From Photorhabdus bodei (GTDB lineage Bacteria; Pseudomonadota; Gammaproteobacteria; Enterobacterales; Enterobacteriaceae): a DNA stretch of 44,500 bases. Made by a program: the position numbers and the translations under genes. The stretch covers positions 1-44,500 of the forward strand of contig NZ_NSCM01000041.1 in the NCBI RefSeq assembly GCF_003287735.1, read 5' to 3'. Under the pieces are notes generated by a model. That model worked only from the letters and a program-made list of their open reading frames with translations. It ran no database searches and was not told the DNA's origin. This document shows, one piece after another, positions 24,333 through 33,257 of this stretch. Positions within the stretch are counted from its first letter, which is position 1, and each line of letters starts with the position of its first letter.

Positions 24333-26963
24333 TTATAGCCGCGATACTACCCACTCTTCCACGCTATCCAAAGCAGAAGGCAACGCTTCAATATCAGAAC
24401 CACCTGCTTGGGCCATATCAGGACGACCACCGCCTTTACCACCGATTTGCTGAGCTACAGAGGAAATTAACTCACCTGCTTTTATTTTAGCCGTCAGATC
24501 CTTTGTGACCCCAACAATTAAGCTGACTTTATCATCACTTATAGTGGAAAGCACAATAATTGCTGAACCTAGTTGATTTTTCAGATCATCAACCATCGTT
24601 CTCAACATCTTAGGCTCTGTATTGCTTAACTGACTGACCAACAACTTCACACCCTTCACTTCTTTCGCTTTGCTTGCTAAAGAAGAGCTCTCTTGTGCAG
24701 CCTGTTGATCTTTAAGCTGTTGAAGCTCTTTTTCCAACGCTTTGGTTCTATCCAGTGTCACCCGCACTTTTTCACTCAGGCTATGAATATCACTTTTCAC
24801 CAATTGAGCAATATCCTGAAGTAAATCAACCTGTTGATGTACAGATTCCAACGCTTTTTTACCTGTAATCGCTTCGATCCTACGGATACCCGCAGCCGTT
24901 CCAGATTCAGCAATAATACGGAACAAGCCAATATCGCCGGTACGATTCGCGTGAGTCCCTCCACATAATTCAGTGGAGAAATCCCCCATTGACAGTACAC
25001 GGACTTGCTCTTCGTATTTTTCACCAAACAGTGCCATTGCACCTTTGGCTTTTGCTGTTTCTAGATCCATCAATTCAGTAACAACAGGTGAATTTTGACG
25101 AACTTCGGCATTAACCAAATCCTCAACCTGACGGATCTGTTCTGGTTTCATCGCTTCAAAGTGAGAAAAATCAAAGCGAAGGTATCTATCGTTAACCAGA
25201 GAGCCTTTCTGTGATACGTGCTCACCCAAAATTTGACGTAATGCAGCATGTAACAGATGGGTTGCTGAGTGATTCAAACGAATTGCATCACGACGTTCAA
25301 TATCAATAACCGCATTGATGGTATGGTTTACACTTAAGGTACCTTTTTCAAGCTTACCAATATGACCAATAGCCTGACCATATTTTTGTGTATCAATAAC
25401 ACAAAAAGCACAATTGGTATTACTCAGAATACCCGAGTCACCAACTTGTCCACCGGATTCAGCATAAAAAGCAGTCTTATCCAGGATAACAATCGCTTCT
25501 TCACCCGCTTGAATTTGATTCACTGATTCACCATTACGGAAGATAGCAGTTACTGTTGCCTGCTGTTCGTTATGATCGTAACCAGAGAAATCGCTGCGTT
25601 CATCAACTTTGATCAATTCATTATAATCAGTACCGAAACCACTTGATTCACGAGCACGACGACGCTGATTTTCCATTGCTACTGCAAATCCCGCTTCATC
25701 AACGCTAATACTACGCTCACGGCAAACATCAGCGGTTAAATCCACAGGAAAACCATAGGTATCATACAAACGGAAAGCCGTTTCGCCATCCAGAATATCA
25801 CCGGGCAGTTTTGCGAGTTCATCGTCTAATAACTGAAGACCACGTTCCAGAGTACGAGCAAACTGCTCTTCTTCTGTTTGCAAGATCTGCTCAACAATTG
25901 CTTGCTGGCGTTTAAGTTCTTCCCCCGCAGCTCCCATCACTTCTAGCAATGGCGCAACCAGTTTGTAGAAGAAGGTTTCTTTAGCCCCCAACATGTTACC
26001 GTGACGGATAGCTCGGCGGATAATACGACGCAGAACATAACCACGGTTTTCATTAGAAGGAACTACACCATCACAAATCAAAAATGCACATGAACGAATG
26101 TGATCAGCAATAACCCGCAGAGACTTATTACTCAGATCATCTGTAGCACCAGTGACATTAGCAACAACTGTAATCAAATCACGGAACAGATCGATCTCAT
26201 AATTAGAATTGACGTGCTGCAATACAGCCGCGATACGCTCCAGCCCCATACCAGTATCTACTGATGGTTTTGGCAACAGCTCCATCGTGCCATCAACATG
26301 ACGATTGAACTGCATAAAGACGATATTCCAGATTTCAATATATCTGTCACCATCTTCCTCTGGGCTTCCTGGCGGCCCACCCCAGATATGCTCACCATGA
26401 TCATAAAAAATTTCAGTGCAAGGGCCACAGGGACCGGTATCACCCATTTGCCAGAAGTTATCCGATGCATAAGGCGCACCTTTGTTATCACCAATGCGGA
26501 TAATTCTTTCTGCTGGTATTCCGACTTCATTCTTCCAGATATCATAGGCTTCATTATCTGTCTGATAGACAGTCACCCATAATTTTTCTTTAGGCAAATT
26601 AAACCAATCTTTACCCGTCAGAAGTTCCCAAGCATAACTAATAGCATCATGTTTGAAATAGTCGCCAAAACTAAAATTACCCAGCATCTCAAAGAAAGTA
26701 TGATGGCGTGCGGTATAACCTACATTTTCTAAATCATTATGTTTACCACCAGCACGAACACAGCGCTGAGCAGTTGTTGCTCGGGAGTAAGATCTTTTGT
26801 CCTGTCCAAGAAAGACATCCTTAAACTGGTTCATCCCTGCGTTGGTAAACAGCAGTGTTGGGTCATTATTTGGCACCAAAGAACTACTTGGTACGACTTG
26901 ATGCCCTTTAGTATGAAAAAAGTCGAGAAACGCTTGACGGATCTCAGCGGTGCTTTTGCTCAT
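24333..26963 (-). CDS. alaS: Alanyl-tRNA synthetase
   Basis: Charges tRNA-Ala and hydrolyses Ser- and Gly-mischarged tRNA. 876 aa, the E. coli length. Class II aminoacylation domain at the N-terminus (FFHTKGHQVVPSSSLVPNND, TARHHTFFEMLGNFSFGDYF). Editing domain with the zinc motifs HSATHLLH (about 564-571) and CGGTHANRTGDIG (about 666), then the C-Ala domain ending GGKGGGRPDMAQAGG. The upstream neighbour is recA; recX, which lies between them in E. coli, is missing. Confidence 0.98.
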   Translation of the reverse strand: MSKSTAEIRQAFLDFFHTKGHQVVPSSSLVPNNDPTLLFTNAGMNQFKDVFLGQDKRSYSRATTAQRCVRAGGKHNDLENVGYTARHHTFFEMLGNFSFGDYFKHDAISYAWELLTGKDWFNLPKEKLWVTVYQTDNEAYDIWKNEVGIPAERIIRIGDNKGAPYASDNFWQMGDTGPCGPCTEIFYDHGEHIWGGPPGSPEEDGDRYIEIWNIVFMQFNRHVDGTMELLPKPSVDTGMGLERIAAVLQHVNSNYEIDLFRDLITVVANVTGATDDLSNKSLRVIADHIRSCAFLICDGVVPSNENRGYVLRRIIRRAIRHGNMLGAKETFFYKLVAPLLEVMGAAGEELKRQQAIVEQILQTEEEQFARTLERGLQLLDDELAKLPGDILDGETAFRLYDTYGFPVDLTADVCRERSISVDEAGFAVAMENQRRRARESSGFGTDYNELIKVDERSDFSGYDHNEQQATVTAIFRNGESVNQIQAGEEAIVILDKTAFYAESGGQVGDSGILSNTNCAFCVIDTQKYGQAIGHIGKLEKGTLSVNHTINAVIDIERRDAIRLNHSATHLLHAALRQILGEHVSQKGSLVNDRYLRFDFSHFEAMKPEQIRQVEDLVNAEVRQNSPVVTELMDLETAKAKGAMALFGEKYEEQVRVLSMGDFSTELCGGTHANRTGDIGLFRIIAESGTAAGIRRIEAITGKKALESVHQQVDLLQDIAQLVKSDIHSLSEKVRVTLDRTKALEKELQQLKDQQAAQESSSLASKAKEVKGVKLLVSQLSNTEPKMLRTMVDDLKNQLGSAIIVLSTISDDKVSLIVGVTKDLTAKIKAGELISSVAQQIGGKGGGRPDMAQAGGSDIEALPSALDSVEEWVVSRL

Positions 26964-27087
26964 AATTGTCCCAAAATCAAGCTGGAAAAAACAGATTTAT
27001 GAATTGGTTAGGTGGGATATTCCATCACCTATTTTCAACTCACGAATAAACAAAGTGGGGATAAGATAAAAGTTCTTCTATTAGAAG

Positions 27088-27214
27088 TATACCCGTCATC
27101 TTTCAAGTTGCCTCTTTGTTGGCTGCACTCGCTCACCCCGGTCACATAGTTACCTATGCTCCCGGGGATTCACTCCCTTGCCGTCACGATGCATCTTGAA
27201 ATCCATAGGGTATA
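27088..27214. repeat. ERIC element 5 (tandem pair, left)
   Basis: Full-length 127-base ERIC. Its last TA is also the first TA of element 6, so the two are head-to-tail with a shared dinucleotide. Confidence 0.95.
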
Positions 27215-27339
27215 TACCCGTCATCTTTCAAGTTGCCTCTTTGTTGGCCGCACTCGCTCACCTCGGTCACATAGTTACCTATGCTCCCGGGGATTCACTC
27301 CCTTGCCGTCGCGATGCATCTTGAAATCCATAAGGTATA
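27213..27339. repeat. ERIC element 6 (tandem pair, right)
   Basis: Full-length 127-base ERIC overlapping element 5 by TA. With element 5 it occupies much of the alaS-recA gap where E. coli has recX. The rest, 27340-27436, has no supported gene. Confidence 0.95.
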
Positions 27340-27436
27340 AAATCCCATATACATCCATTCGCTGGCAGCATTGTAAATCGTCTAGGTATTTTCTGAAAGC
27401 ATGATCGCATAATATGGATAATATCGCTTTCTGAGA

Positions 27437-27466
27437 GAAGAAACCGCGTCATTATTAACGCGGTAT
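27437..27466 (-). terminator. recA terminator
   Basis: Minus strand: ACCGCGT (27458-27464) / ACGCGGT (27443-27449) stem with an eight-base loop, followed by TTTCTTCTC. Lies about 65 bases after the recA stop. Confidence 0.75.
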
Positions 27467-27529
27467 AAGTTTGATGACAAAACTTTTACAGCTTTGAATA
27501 CAAGAATGGAGACTACCGATATTATTAGA

Positions 27530-28597
27530 TTAGAATTCTTCGTTATTCATCTCTTCGTTTTCATTGGCTTCATAATCAGAAGCAGCACTATTGAATTCGC
27601 CGGCATTGTGCAACAGCATTTCACGTAATTTTTTATCCAGCTCAGTAGCGACTTCAGGATGTTCTTTCAGGTAGATGGTAGCATTCGCTTTGCCTTGACC
27701 AATTTTATCGCCATTATAGCTGTACCATGCGCCTGCTTTTTCCACCAATTTATGCTTCACACCTAAATCGATTAATTCACCATAAGTGTTAATGCCTTCG
27801 CCATACATAATCTGGAATTCTGCTTGCTTAAATGGCGCTGCCACTTTGTTTTTTACCACCTTGACACGGGTCTCGCTACCAACGACCTCTTCGCCATTTT
27901 TCACAGAACCAATGCGACGAATATCCAGACGAACAGAAGCATAGAATTTCAGCGCGTTACCACCGGTGGTAGTTTCAGGGTTACCAAACATGACACCAAT
28001 TTTCATACGAATCTGGTTGATAAAGATCAACAATGTATTGGAGCTTTTCAAGTTACCGGCCAGTTTGCGCATTGCCTGACTCATCATTCGAGCTGCCAGC
28101 CCCATATGAGAATCGCCAATTTCCCCTTCTATTTCGGCTTTTGGTGTTAAGGCAGCAACGGAGTCTACGATAATGACATCAACAGCGCCGGAACGTGTCA
28201 ACGCATCACAGATCTCAAGAGCCTGTTCCCCCGTATCGGGTTGAGAACACAACAGGTTATCAATATCAACACCCAACTTCTTAGCATAGATAGGATCAAG
28301 AGCGTGTTCAGCATCAATAAACGCACAGGTTTTACCTTCACGTTGTGCCGCGGCAATCACCTGTAATGTCAGCGTTGTCTTACCAGAAGATTCCGGGCCA
28401 TAGATTTCAACAATACGCCCCATCGGCAGGCCACCAGCACCTAATGCAATATCCAGTGACAATGAACCCGTGGAGATAGTTTCAACGTCCATTGAACGGT
28501 CTTCGCCCAAACGCATGATGGAACCTTTACCAAACTGTTTTTCAATTTGGCCTAGTGCCGCTGCTAGTGCTTTTTGTTTATTTTCATCAATAGCCAT
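27530..28597 (-). CDS. recA: Recombinase RecA
   Basis: Forms ATP-dependent filaments on single-stranded DNA for homologous pairing and triggers LexA self-cleavage. 355 aa, against 353 in E. coli. Walker A GPESSGKTT (about 67-75), the L1/L2 regions with GNPETTGGNALKFYASVRLD, and an acidic C-terminal tail ending ANENEEMNNEEF. GAGGGAGTAAAA precedes the ATG. Promoter contains a perfect LexA box. Confidence 0.99.
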   Translation of the reverse strand: MAIDENKQKALAAALGQIEKQFGKGSIMRLGEDRSMDVETISTGSLSLDIALGAGGLPMGRIVEIYGPESSGKTTLTLQVIAAAQREGKTCAFIDAEHALDPIYAKKLGVDIDNLLCSQPDTGEQALEICDALTRSGAVDVIIVDSVAALTPKAEIEGEIGDSHMGLAARMMSQAMRKLAGNLKSSNTLLIFINQIRMKIGVMFGNPETTTGGNALKFYASVRLDIRRIGSVKNGEEVVGSETRVKVVKNKVAAPFKQAEFQIMYGEGINTYGELIDLGVKHKLVEKAGAWYSYNGDKIGQGKANATIYLKEHPEVATELDKKLREMLLHNAGEFNSAASDYEANENEEMNNEEF

Positions 28598-28673
28598 TTT
28601 TACTCCCTCGTAAGCAATGAAAGGGCTCTCTCACTGCCGATGAATAATTTCTGATACTAAAACATTGTTTGTA

Positions 28674-28701
28674 ATTATACTGTATAATCATACAGCATCA
28701 A
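28674..28701 (-). promoter_or_regulatory. recA promoter with embedded LexA box
   Basis: Minus strand: -35 TTGATG (28696-28701), -10 TATAAT (28674-28679), and the 16-base spacer is exactly the SOS box CTGTATGATTATACAG (28680-28695). LexA therefore covers the promoter, the same arrangement as E. coli recA. Confidence 0.95.
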
Positions 28702-28711
28702 GTTAATTTTT

Positions 28712-28838
28712 TATACCCGTTATCTTTCAAGTTGCCTCTTTGTTGGCGGCACTCGCTCACCCCGGTCACATCGTTACCTATGCTCCCGGGGATTCACTCC
28801 CTTGCCGTCGCGATGCATCTTGAAATCCATAGGGTATA
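28712..28838. repeat. ERIC element 7, overlapping the pncC 3' end
   Basis: Full-length 127-base ERIC. Its first 65 bases, read on the minus strand, are translated as the C-terminal tail of PncC and supply its stop codon (28774-28776). The other end lies 11 bases from the recA -35. Confidence 0.95.
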
Positions 28839-29331
28839 TAATCTCTGATAACAGTGTCTTCAGAGAATAAATGACAGCTTGAAGGCGTACTTCATTTCGA
28901 TCACCATTAAAACAACAACGGTGGGACACAACTTCTACCCCATTTACCGTTAGATATGCAAACCCAAACCACACGGTACCAACAGGTTTTTCTTCGCTGC
29001 CACCATCAGGCCCGGCAATGCCACTGACCGAAACCGCCAGATCTGCCTGCGCGGCTTTCAGTGCTCCCACGGCCATTTCTCTCACAACCTGTTCACTGAC
29101 AGCCCCATATTGCTGTAAAACGGCTTCTGACACACCAAGCATCTGATGCTTAGCTTGATTACTGTATGTCACAAAGCTTCGGTCAAAATAAGCAGAGCTA
29201 CCGGCAATATCTGAAATTGTTTTCGCCAACCAGCCACCGGTGCAAGATTCAGCGCAAGTCACCCACAGTTTTTGCTGTCTCAGCTTCTCTCCCAGTTCAA
29301 TACTAAGCTGAGTCAGAATTTTTTCACTCAT
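28774..29331 (-). CDS. pncC: Nicotinamide-nucleotide amidase PncC, with an ERIC-encoded C-terminus
   Basis: Deamidates NMN to nicotinic acid mononucleotide in the pyridine nucleotide cycle (CinA C-terminal family). ATG chosen at 29331 (MSEKILTQLS), giving 185 aa; an upstream in-frame ATG inside the end of lplT has no ribosome-binding site. ESCTGGWLAK (about 28-37), FVTYSNQAKHQMLG and GIAGPDGGSEEKPVGTVW are conserved. E. coli PncC is 165 aa; here the last ~20 residues (PMDFKMHRDGKGVNPREHR) come from ERIC 7. The catalytic core is intact, so activity is likely. Starts 11 bases after lplT. Confidence 0.93.
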   Translation of the reverse strand: MSEKILTQLSIELGEKLRQQKLWVTCAESCTGGWLAKTISDIAGSSAYFDRSFVTYSNQAKHQMLGVSEAVLQQYGAVSEQVVREMAVGALKAAQADLAVSVSGIAGPDGGSEEKPVGTVWFGFAYLTVNGVEVVSHRCCFNGDRNEVRLQAVIYSLKTLLSEIIYPMDFKMHRDGKGVNPREHR

Positions 29332-29341
29332 AACACTCTCT

Positions 29342-30553
29342 TTATCCGGTAAAAGATCCATTTCTTTGAAACCGGTTCCAAATCCACAAACTCGTGATTG
29401 TCAACGCCAACAGAGTACCAAAGCCTATCCCTGTTGTAGCAACCGGGACGCCTATTTTAATAACCAATGAATACAAGCCAAGCATCAATAACATGGCGAT
29501 ATTCTCACCCAAATTCTGTACTGCAATTGCATAACCGGCCCCAATCGTTTGTCTGCCACTTTCCTGCAATAATGCATTCAGTGGAACAATAAACAAACCG
29601 CCAAAAATACCGAGAATGATTAATAAGACGTAGGAAGCCCAAATACTTTGCTGAACAGCAAAAATGACCACCATCACGCCGATTAAAACACCAGCAGGCA
29701 TACAACGGTGGACTGTTTTAAGGGTGATGAAACGGGCAGCAATACCTGCACCAATAATAATGCCGACAGCAACCATCACATTAAGTATTGTCGGCGTGCT
29801 ATTGTCAGAAATTCCCAGAACAACAGGTACCCATAAGACCAATAGGAATCTCAATGTTATACCCGCGCCCCAAAACAAACTCGTACCAATTAAAGAAAAT
29901 CGAGCTCCTTTGTTATGCCAAAGAATACAACAAGATGAAGCAAAGTCTGTCAGCACCTTTTTCAGATTCCAGCCTTTATCCTGACGCACCGCCGATAATC
30001 GAGGGATAAAGAAATTAGCGACAACAGCGATACCATACATCAGTGCACAAACAAGCAGTGCGACAGCCAAATTCCAATCAGACAAAAAACCGCCAGCAAC
30101 AGAGCCCGTAAGAATGGCAATTATCGTTGAAGCCTCCATCAAACCATTAGCCTTTACTAAACGATCACCATCGGTCAATTCAACCAAGATTCCATATTTA
30201 GCCGGTGAATATGATGCAGCCCCCACGCCCACCAAGGCATAACCCAGAAATGGATCATATCCCAGGCAAATAGTAAACGCGCCCAACAACTTTAGGCTAT
30301 TAGCAAACAACATCACACGATTTTTCGGGAAACGATCAGCAATTTGTCCCACAAAAGGCGCCAATAGGATATATGCCAAGACAAACACTATCTGTAATAT
30401 CGGCTGACTCCAGTCAGGATAAAACTGGGCTTTCAATTGCGCCAGGATCGCAAACAACAGCGCATTATCGGCAAAAGCCGAAAAAAACTGCGACACCAAC
30501 ACAGCTTTCATACCGCGGGTTAATAGCGGTTGAACAATGGAGGATGCATTCAC
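29342..30553 (-). CDS. lplT: Lysophospholipid transporter LplT
   Basis: Major-facilitator flippase that brings lysophosphatidylethanolamine and lysophosphatidylglycerol into the inner leaflet for re-acylation by Aas. 403 aa with about 12 hydrophobic helices. Conserved stretches SAFADNALLFAILA, APFVGQIADRFPKNRVM, GVGAASYSPAKYGILVELT, FVIPLNALLQE-like. GTG start with AGGAAC upstream. Follows aas by 41 bases and leads into pncC. Confidence 0.96.
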   Translation of the reverse strand: MNASSIVQPLLTRGMKAVLVSQFFSAFADNALLFAILAQLKAQFYPDWSQPILQIVFVLAYILLAPFVGQIADRFPKNRVMLFANSLKLLGAFTICLGYDPFLGYALVGVGAASYSPAKYGILVELTDGDRLVKANGLMEASTIIAILTGSVAGGFLSDWNLAVALLVCALMYGIAVVANFFIPRLSAVRQDKGWNLKKVLTDFASSCCILWHNKGARFSLIGTSLFWGAGITLRFLLVLWVPVVLGISDNSTPTILNVMVAVGIIIGAGIAARFITLKTVHRCMPAGVLIGVMVVIFAVQQSIWASYVLLIILGIFGGLFIVPLNALLQESGRQTIGAGYAIAVQNLGENIAMLLMLGLYSLVIKIGVPVATTGIGFGTLLALTITSLWIWNRFQRNGSFTG

Positions 30554-30594
30554 GATTATTGTTCCTATTCAGCTTCACTTTCCAATAACACGAT

Positions 30595-32457
30595 TTATTC
30601 CTGTTTAACAAAATGTTTCTCCTGACCGAGGATAGTACAGAATCCCCGTTCATCAATTGAAACAATATCTCCAGTATCGAACCAATCAAACTGAATATTC
30701 CCATACTCATCTTTTGCCGCTGGTGGTTCTAAATGATTTGGATCTTCAACTCTCAGATACCCCTTCATCATATTCGGGCCACGTAGTTGCAAACGTCCCC
30801 CCGTCTTAATTCCTGCTACTGGAATCAAACGGGATTCCATTGCTGGCAAAATCCGCCCAACAGTACCGACCTTAGCCATCATCGGCACATTTAATGCAAT
30901 GACAGGCGCACATTCTGTCATGCCATATCCTTCTAAAATACGAATACCGAACTTGTCTTGCCAAATCTGTTTAGTATTTTCAGTGAGCTTTTCAACACCG
31001 GCTATAACACAACGAAGACGCGCAAAATCATACGGATGAGCAGAATAGGCATAATTCTCCAGGAAAGTGGATGTACCCAATAATACGGTACAGTTACATT
31101 CATATACCAGTTCTGGTACTACCCGATAATGCAATGGATTTGGGTAGAGGAATATTCGACTACCAGACAACAGTGGAGTGAATAAGCCAACAGTCAATCC
31201 AAATGCATGAAATAGCGGTAGAGAAGACATAAAACGGTCAAGTGGATTGAAATCAGTAATGGTTTTTATCTGTTCCACATTGGCTAACAAACTAGCGTGA
31301 CTGTGAACTACACCTTTTGATACAGCTTCTGAACCGGACGTAAATAGTACCAAAGCATCATCATCTGGTTTTTGTGCCACCATCGCTTGCTTCGGAAAAA
31401 AGAGGTGCCACAAGATCCATAATTTATCCAGCAAAGTCACTGTGCCTTCCAAATCTTCAAGATAAACCCAGTTAACCGCCGTAACTTGCTCGGATAAATG
31501 TGTTAATCGCTCCTTTTTCAGAAATTGCCGGGAAGTCACGATAGTTTTAATACTGGCAACCGCTAGCGCATTCTTCAATCCATGACTGTCGGTTGTATAG
31601 TTTAGTAAAGCCGGTATTCTTCCTCTCAAAGATGCCCCGAATATCGCAGCGACCATAATAGTGGCATTAGGTAAAAGAAAACCAATCCGTTCCCCCTGGC
31701 AGGTAAAACGCTGCAAAATACGACTGGCAGCCAGTACTTTTTTAAGCAGACTGTTATAACTGTCTTCTTTAAAAGAAACATCTTCAATACAGGGCTTAAA
31801 ACGACCAAATTGTTTTCGTGCAACCAATAAAGATTCAAATATTGTTTCTTGCGGTCGGGTCGCCATTCGTGCATTCATCATTATTTCATGCAAACGCTCA
31901 CCGGCTAAACGACGTCGTTGCTCCGAACTAGACGCATCCGGCATCGGCAATTGTGTCGCAGGCAGGATTTTCATTGTCACCTTCGGAAAAAGGTGAAGTT
32001 TGAAAATACCTTTTAATCGGCTGAATAAGGTTCTTTCTAACCCTTCAAAACGAACAGGAACCACAACGGCTTCGGATATCGCCGCAATAAAAGCTGCCCC
32101 ATCATAGATTTTCATCAAAGAACCGGTAATAGTAATTCTTCCCTCAGGAAAAACAACTATTGGTCGCCCTTTTTCTATTTCTTTAACCAGTATCCTGACA
32201 GCCATTGGATTTATTGGGTCTAAGGGAACTATTTCAACATAGCGCCTTACCAGTTTCATAAAACCACGATTTGCAATGTTGGAATAGACAGCAAATACTG
32301 GCTTAACCGGCAAGAAAAGTGTCAGCAAAACACCATCAAGAAAAGAGACATGATTAGGCGTGATAAGGCATTTGGGGTGGTTAAATTGTTTAATATCTCC
32401 TTCTATTGTTAAACGAAACATTAAACGAAAAACAAGCCTTAGAAATTTAAACAACAT
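30595..32457 (-). CDS. aas: Aas acyltransferase / acyl-ACP synthetase, C-terminally shortened
   Basis: Aas re-acylates lysophospholipids and activates fatty acids onto ACP at the inner membrane. 620 aa here against 719 in E. coli. The acyltransferase domain is intact (NHVSFLDG with His about 36; FPEGRITITGSLMKIYDGA). The adenylation domain is also clear (LFTSGSEAVSKGVVHSH, LEGYGMTECAPV, FDTGDIV). The protein then stops at LGQEKHFVKQE, where E. coli continues for about 100 residues forming the small C-terminal domain. In-frame codons after the TAA read IVLLESEAE then stop, perhaps the old C-terminus. Acyltransferase activity may survive; the synthetase half-reaction is doubtful. Confidence 0.92.
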   Translation of the reverse strand: MLFKFLRLVFRLMFRLTIEGDIKQFNHPKCLITPNHVSFLDGVLLTLFLPVKPVFAVYSNIANRGFMKLVRRYVEIVPLDPINPMAVRILVKEIEKGRPIVVFPEGRITITGSLMKIYDGAAFIAAISEAVVVPVRFEGLERTLFSRLKGIFKLHLFPKVTMKILPATQLPMPDASSSEQRRRLAGERLHEIMMNARMATRPQETIFESLLVARKQFGRFKPCIEDVSFKEDSYNSLLKKVLAASRILQRFTCQGERIGFLLPNATIMVAAIFGASLRGRIPALLNYTTDSHGLKNALAVASIKTIVTSRQFLKKERLTHLSEQVTAVNWVYLEDLEGTVTLLDKLWILWHLFFPKQAMVAQKPDDDALVLFTSGSEAVSKGVVHSHASLLANVEQIKTITDFNPLDRFMSSLPLFHAFGLTVGLFTPLLSGSRIFLYPNPLHYRVVPELVYECNCTVLLGTSTFLENYAYSAHPYDFARLRCVIAGVEKLTENTKQIWQDKFGIRILEGYGMTECAPVIALNVPMMAKVGTVGRILPAMESRLIPVAGIKTGGRLQLRGPNMMKGYLRVEDPNHLEPPAAKDEYGNIQFDWFDTGDIVSIDERGFCTILGQEKHFVKQE

Positions 32458-32556
32458 ATTCGTATCTCAACCCATTTGAAAAAATAAATAGAAGATACTA
32501 TTTATTATTCGACACTGTAATATTCCTATTTCTCTATAAAAAATACTAAAATAGTG

Positions 32557-33081
32557 TCAGAAAACTATTCCAGAGAACATAATTTCTTTCACATAAGTTG
32601 TAATTTTTTCCGGTGAAAGTTGCGCATTAATAATATGGTTCGCACATTCACAGTAGAGATTTTCTCTGGCGGCAAGCACTTCTTCCATTTCTTCAACAAT
32701 AGATTTTCCCGTCAAACTAGGGCGTTGGGTACTTTCTGGTTGCCGCATTAATCGCTCAGCCAAAATGCTCGCTGAAGCTTGAAGATAAATCACCGTGCCA
32801 TTTTGTCGCATATATTGGCGGTTTTCAGCGGAAAGAATGATCCCTCCACCGGTAGAAATAACACAATTGCTTTGAGTAACTTGTTGTAAAGCTTGACTTT
32901 CTAATTGCCGAAATTGTTGCCATCCTTGCTGGTTAACAATATCCGCAATGGTCATGTTACTGGTTTGTTGGATATGGTGATCAGTGTCAATAAATGTGTA
33001 CGATAATTCATTGGCTAATAATTTTCCAACCGTCGTTTTTCCTGCCCCACGTGCACCTACAATAAATAATATTTGGTTCAC
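32557..33081 (-). CDS. aroL: Shikimate kinase II
   Basis: Phosphorylates shikimate with ATP in the common aromatic pathway. 174 aa as E. coli AroL. Walker A GARGAGKTT (about 9-17), DTD shikimate-binding motif (about 32-34), STGGGII (about 77-83), and RPSLTGK lid region. AroL rather than AroK on overall resemblance. In E. coli aroL sits elsewhere; here it stands alone between proA and aas. No TyrR box was found upstream. Confidence 0.92.
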   Translation of the reverse strand: MNQILFIVGARGAGKTTVGKLLANELSYTFIDTDHHIQQTSNMTIADIVNQQGWQQFRQLESQALQQVTQSNCVISTGGGIILSAENRQYMRQNGTVIYLQASASILAERLMRQPESTQRPSLTGKSIVEEMEEVLAARENLYCECANHIINAQLSPEKITTYVKEIMFSGIVF

Positions 33082-33257
33082 TGCCTGATATCCTTGATAA
33101 ATTTCATCGTTAAAAATATATTAACGCCTATAGTAACCAGAACTTTACATCAACGTAAAATTAAAAGTTAATATATACGGTAAAAGCTACCCCAAGAGCA
33201 TGATCTTACCGAAACTTCAATATAACCAGACACGCTTCTGGGGTAACAGTAAACACA

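Noticed and set aside
27156..27404. Open frames across the tandem ERICs
   Set aside because: They are ERIC translations (repeated LPGIHSLAV and HLSSCLFVG-type strings), found wherever an ERIC occurs.
27340..27430. Minus-strand stretch reading FRKYLDDLQ as a possible recX remnant
   Set aside because: Resemblance to the RecX C-terminus is limited to a few residues and is out of alignment by one; not enough to call a pseudogene.
32458..32556. OmrA/OmrB-like sRNA upstream of aas
   Set aside because: E. coli has these sRNAs beside aas, but this 99-base AT-rich gap lacks their conserved 5' end and terminator.
33144..33159. TTTAC-N6-GTAAA palindrome upstream of aroL as a TyrR box
   Set aside because: The half-sites are in the reverse order to the TyrR consensus TGTAAA-N6-TTTACA.
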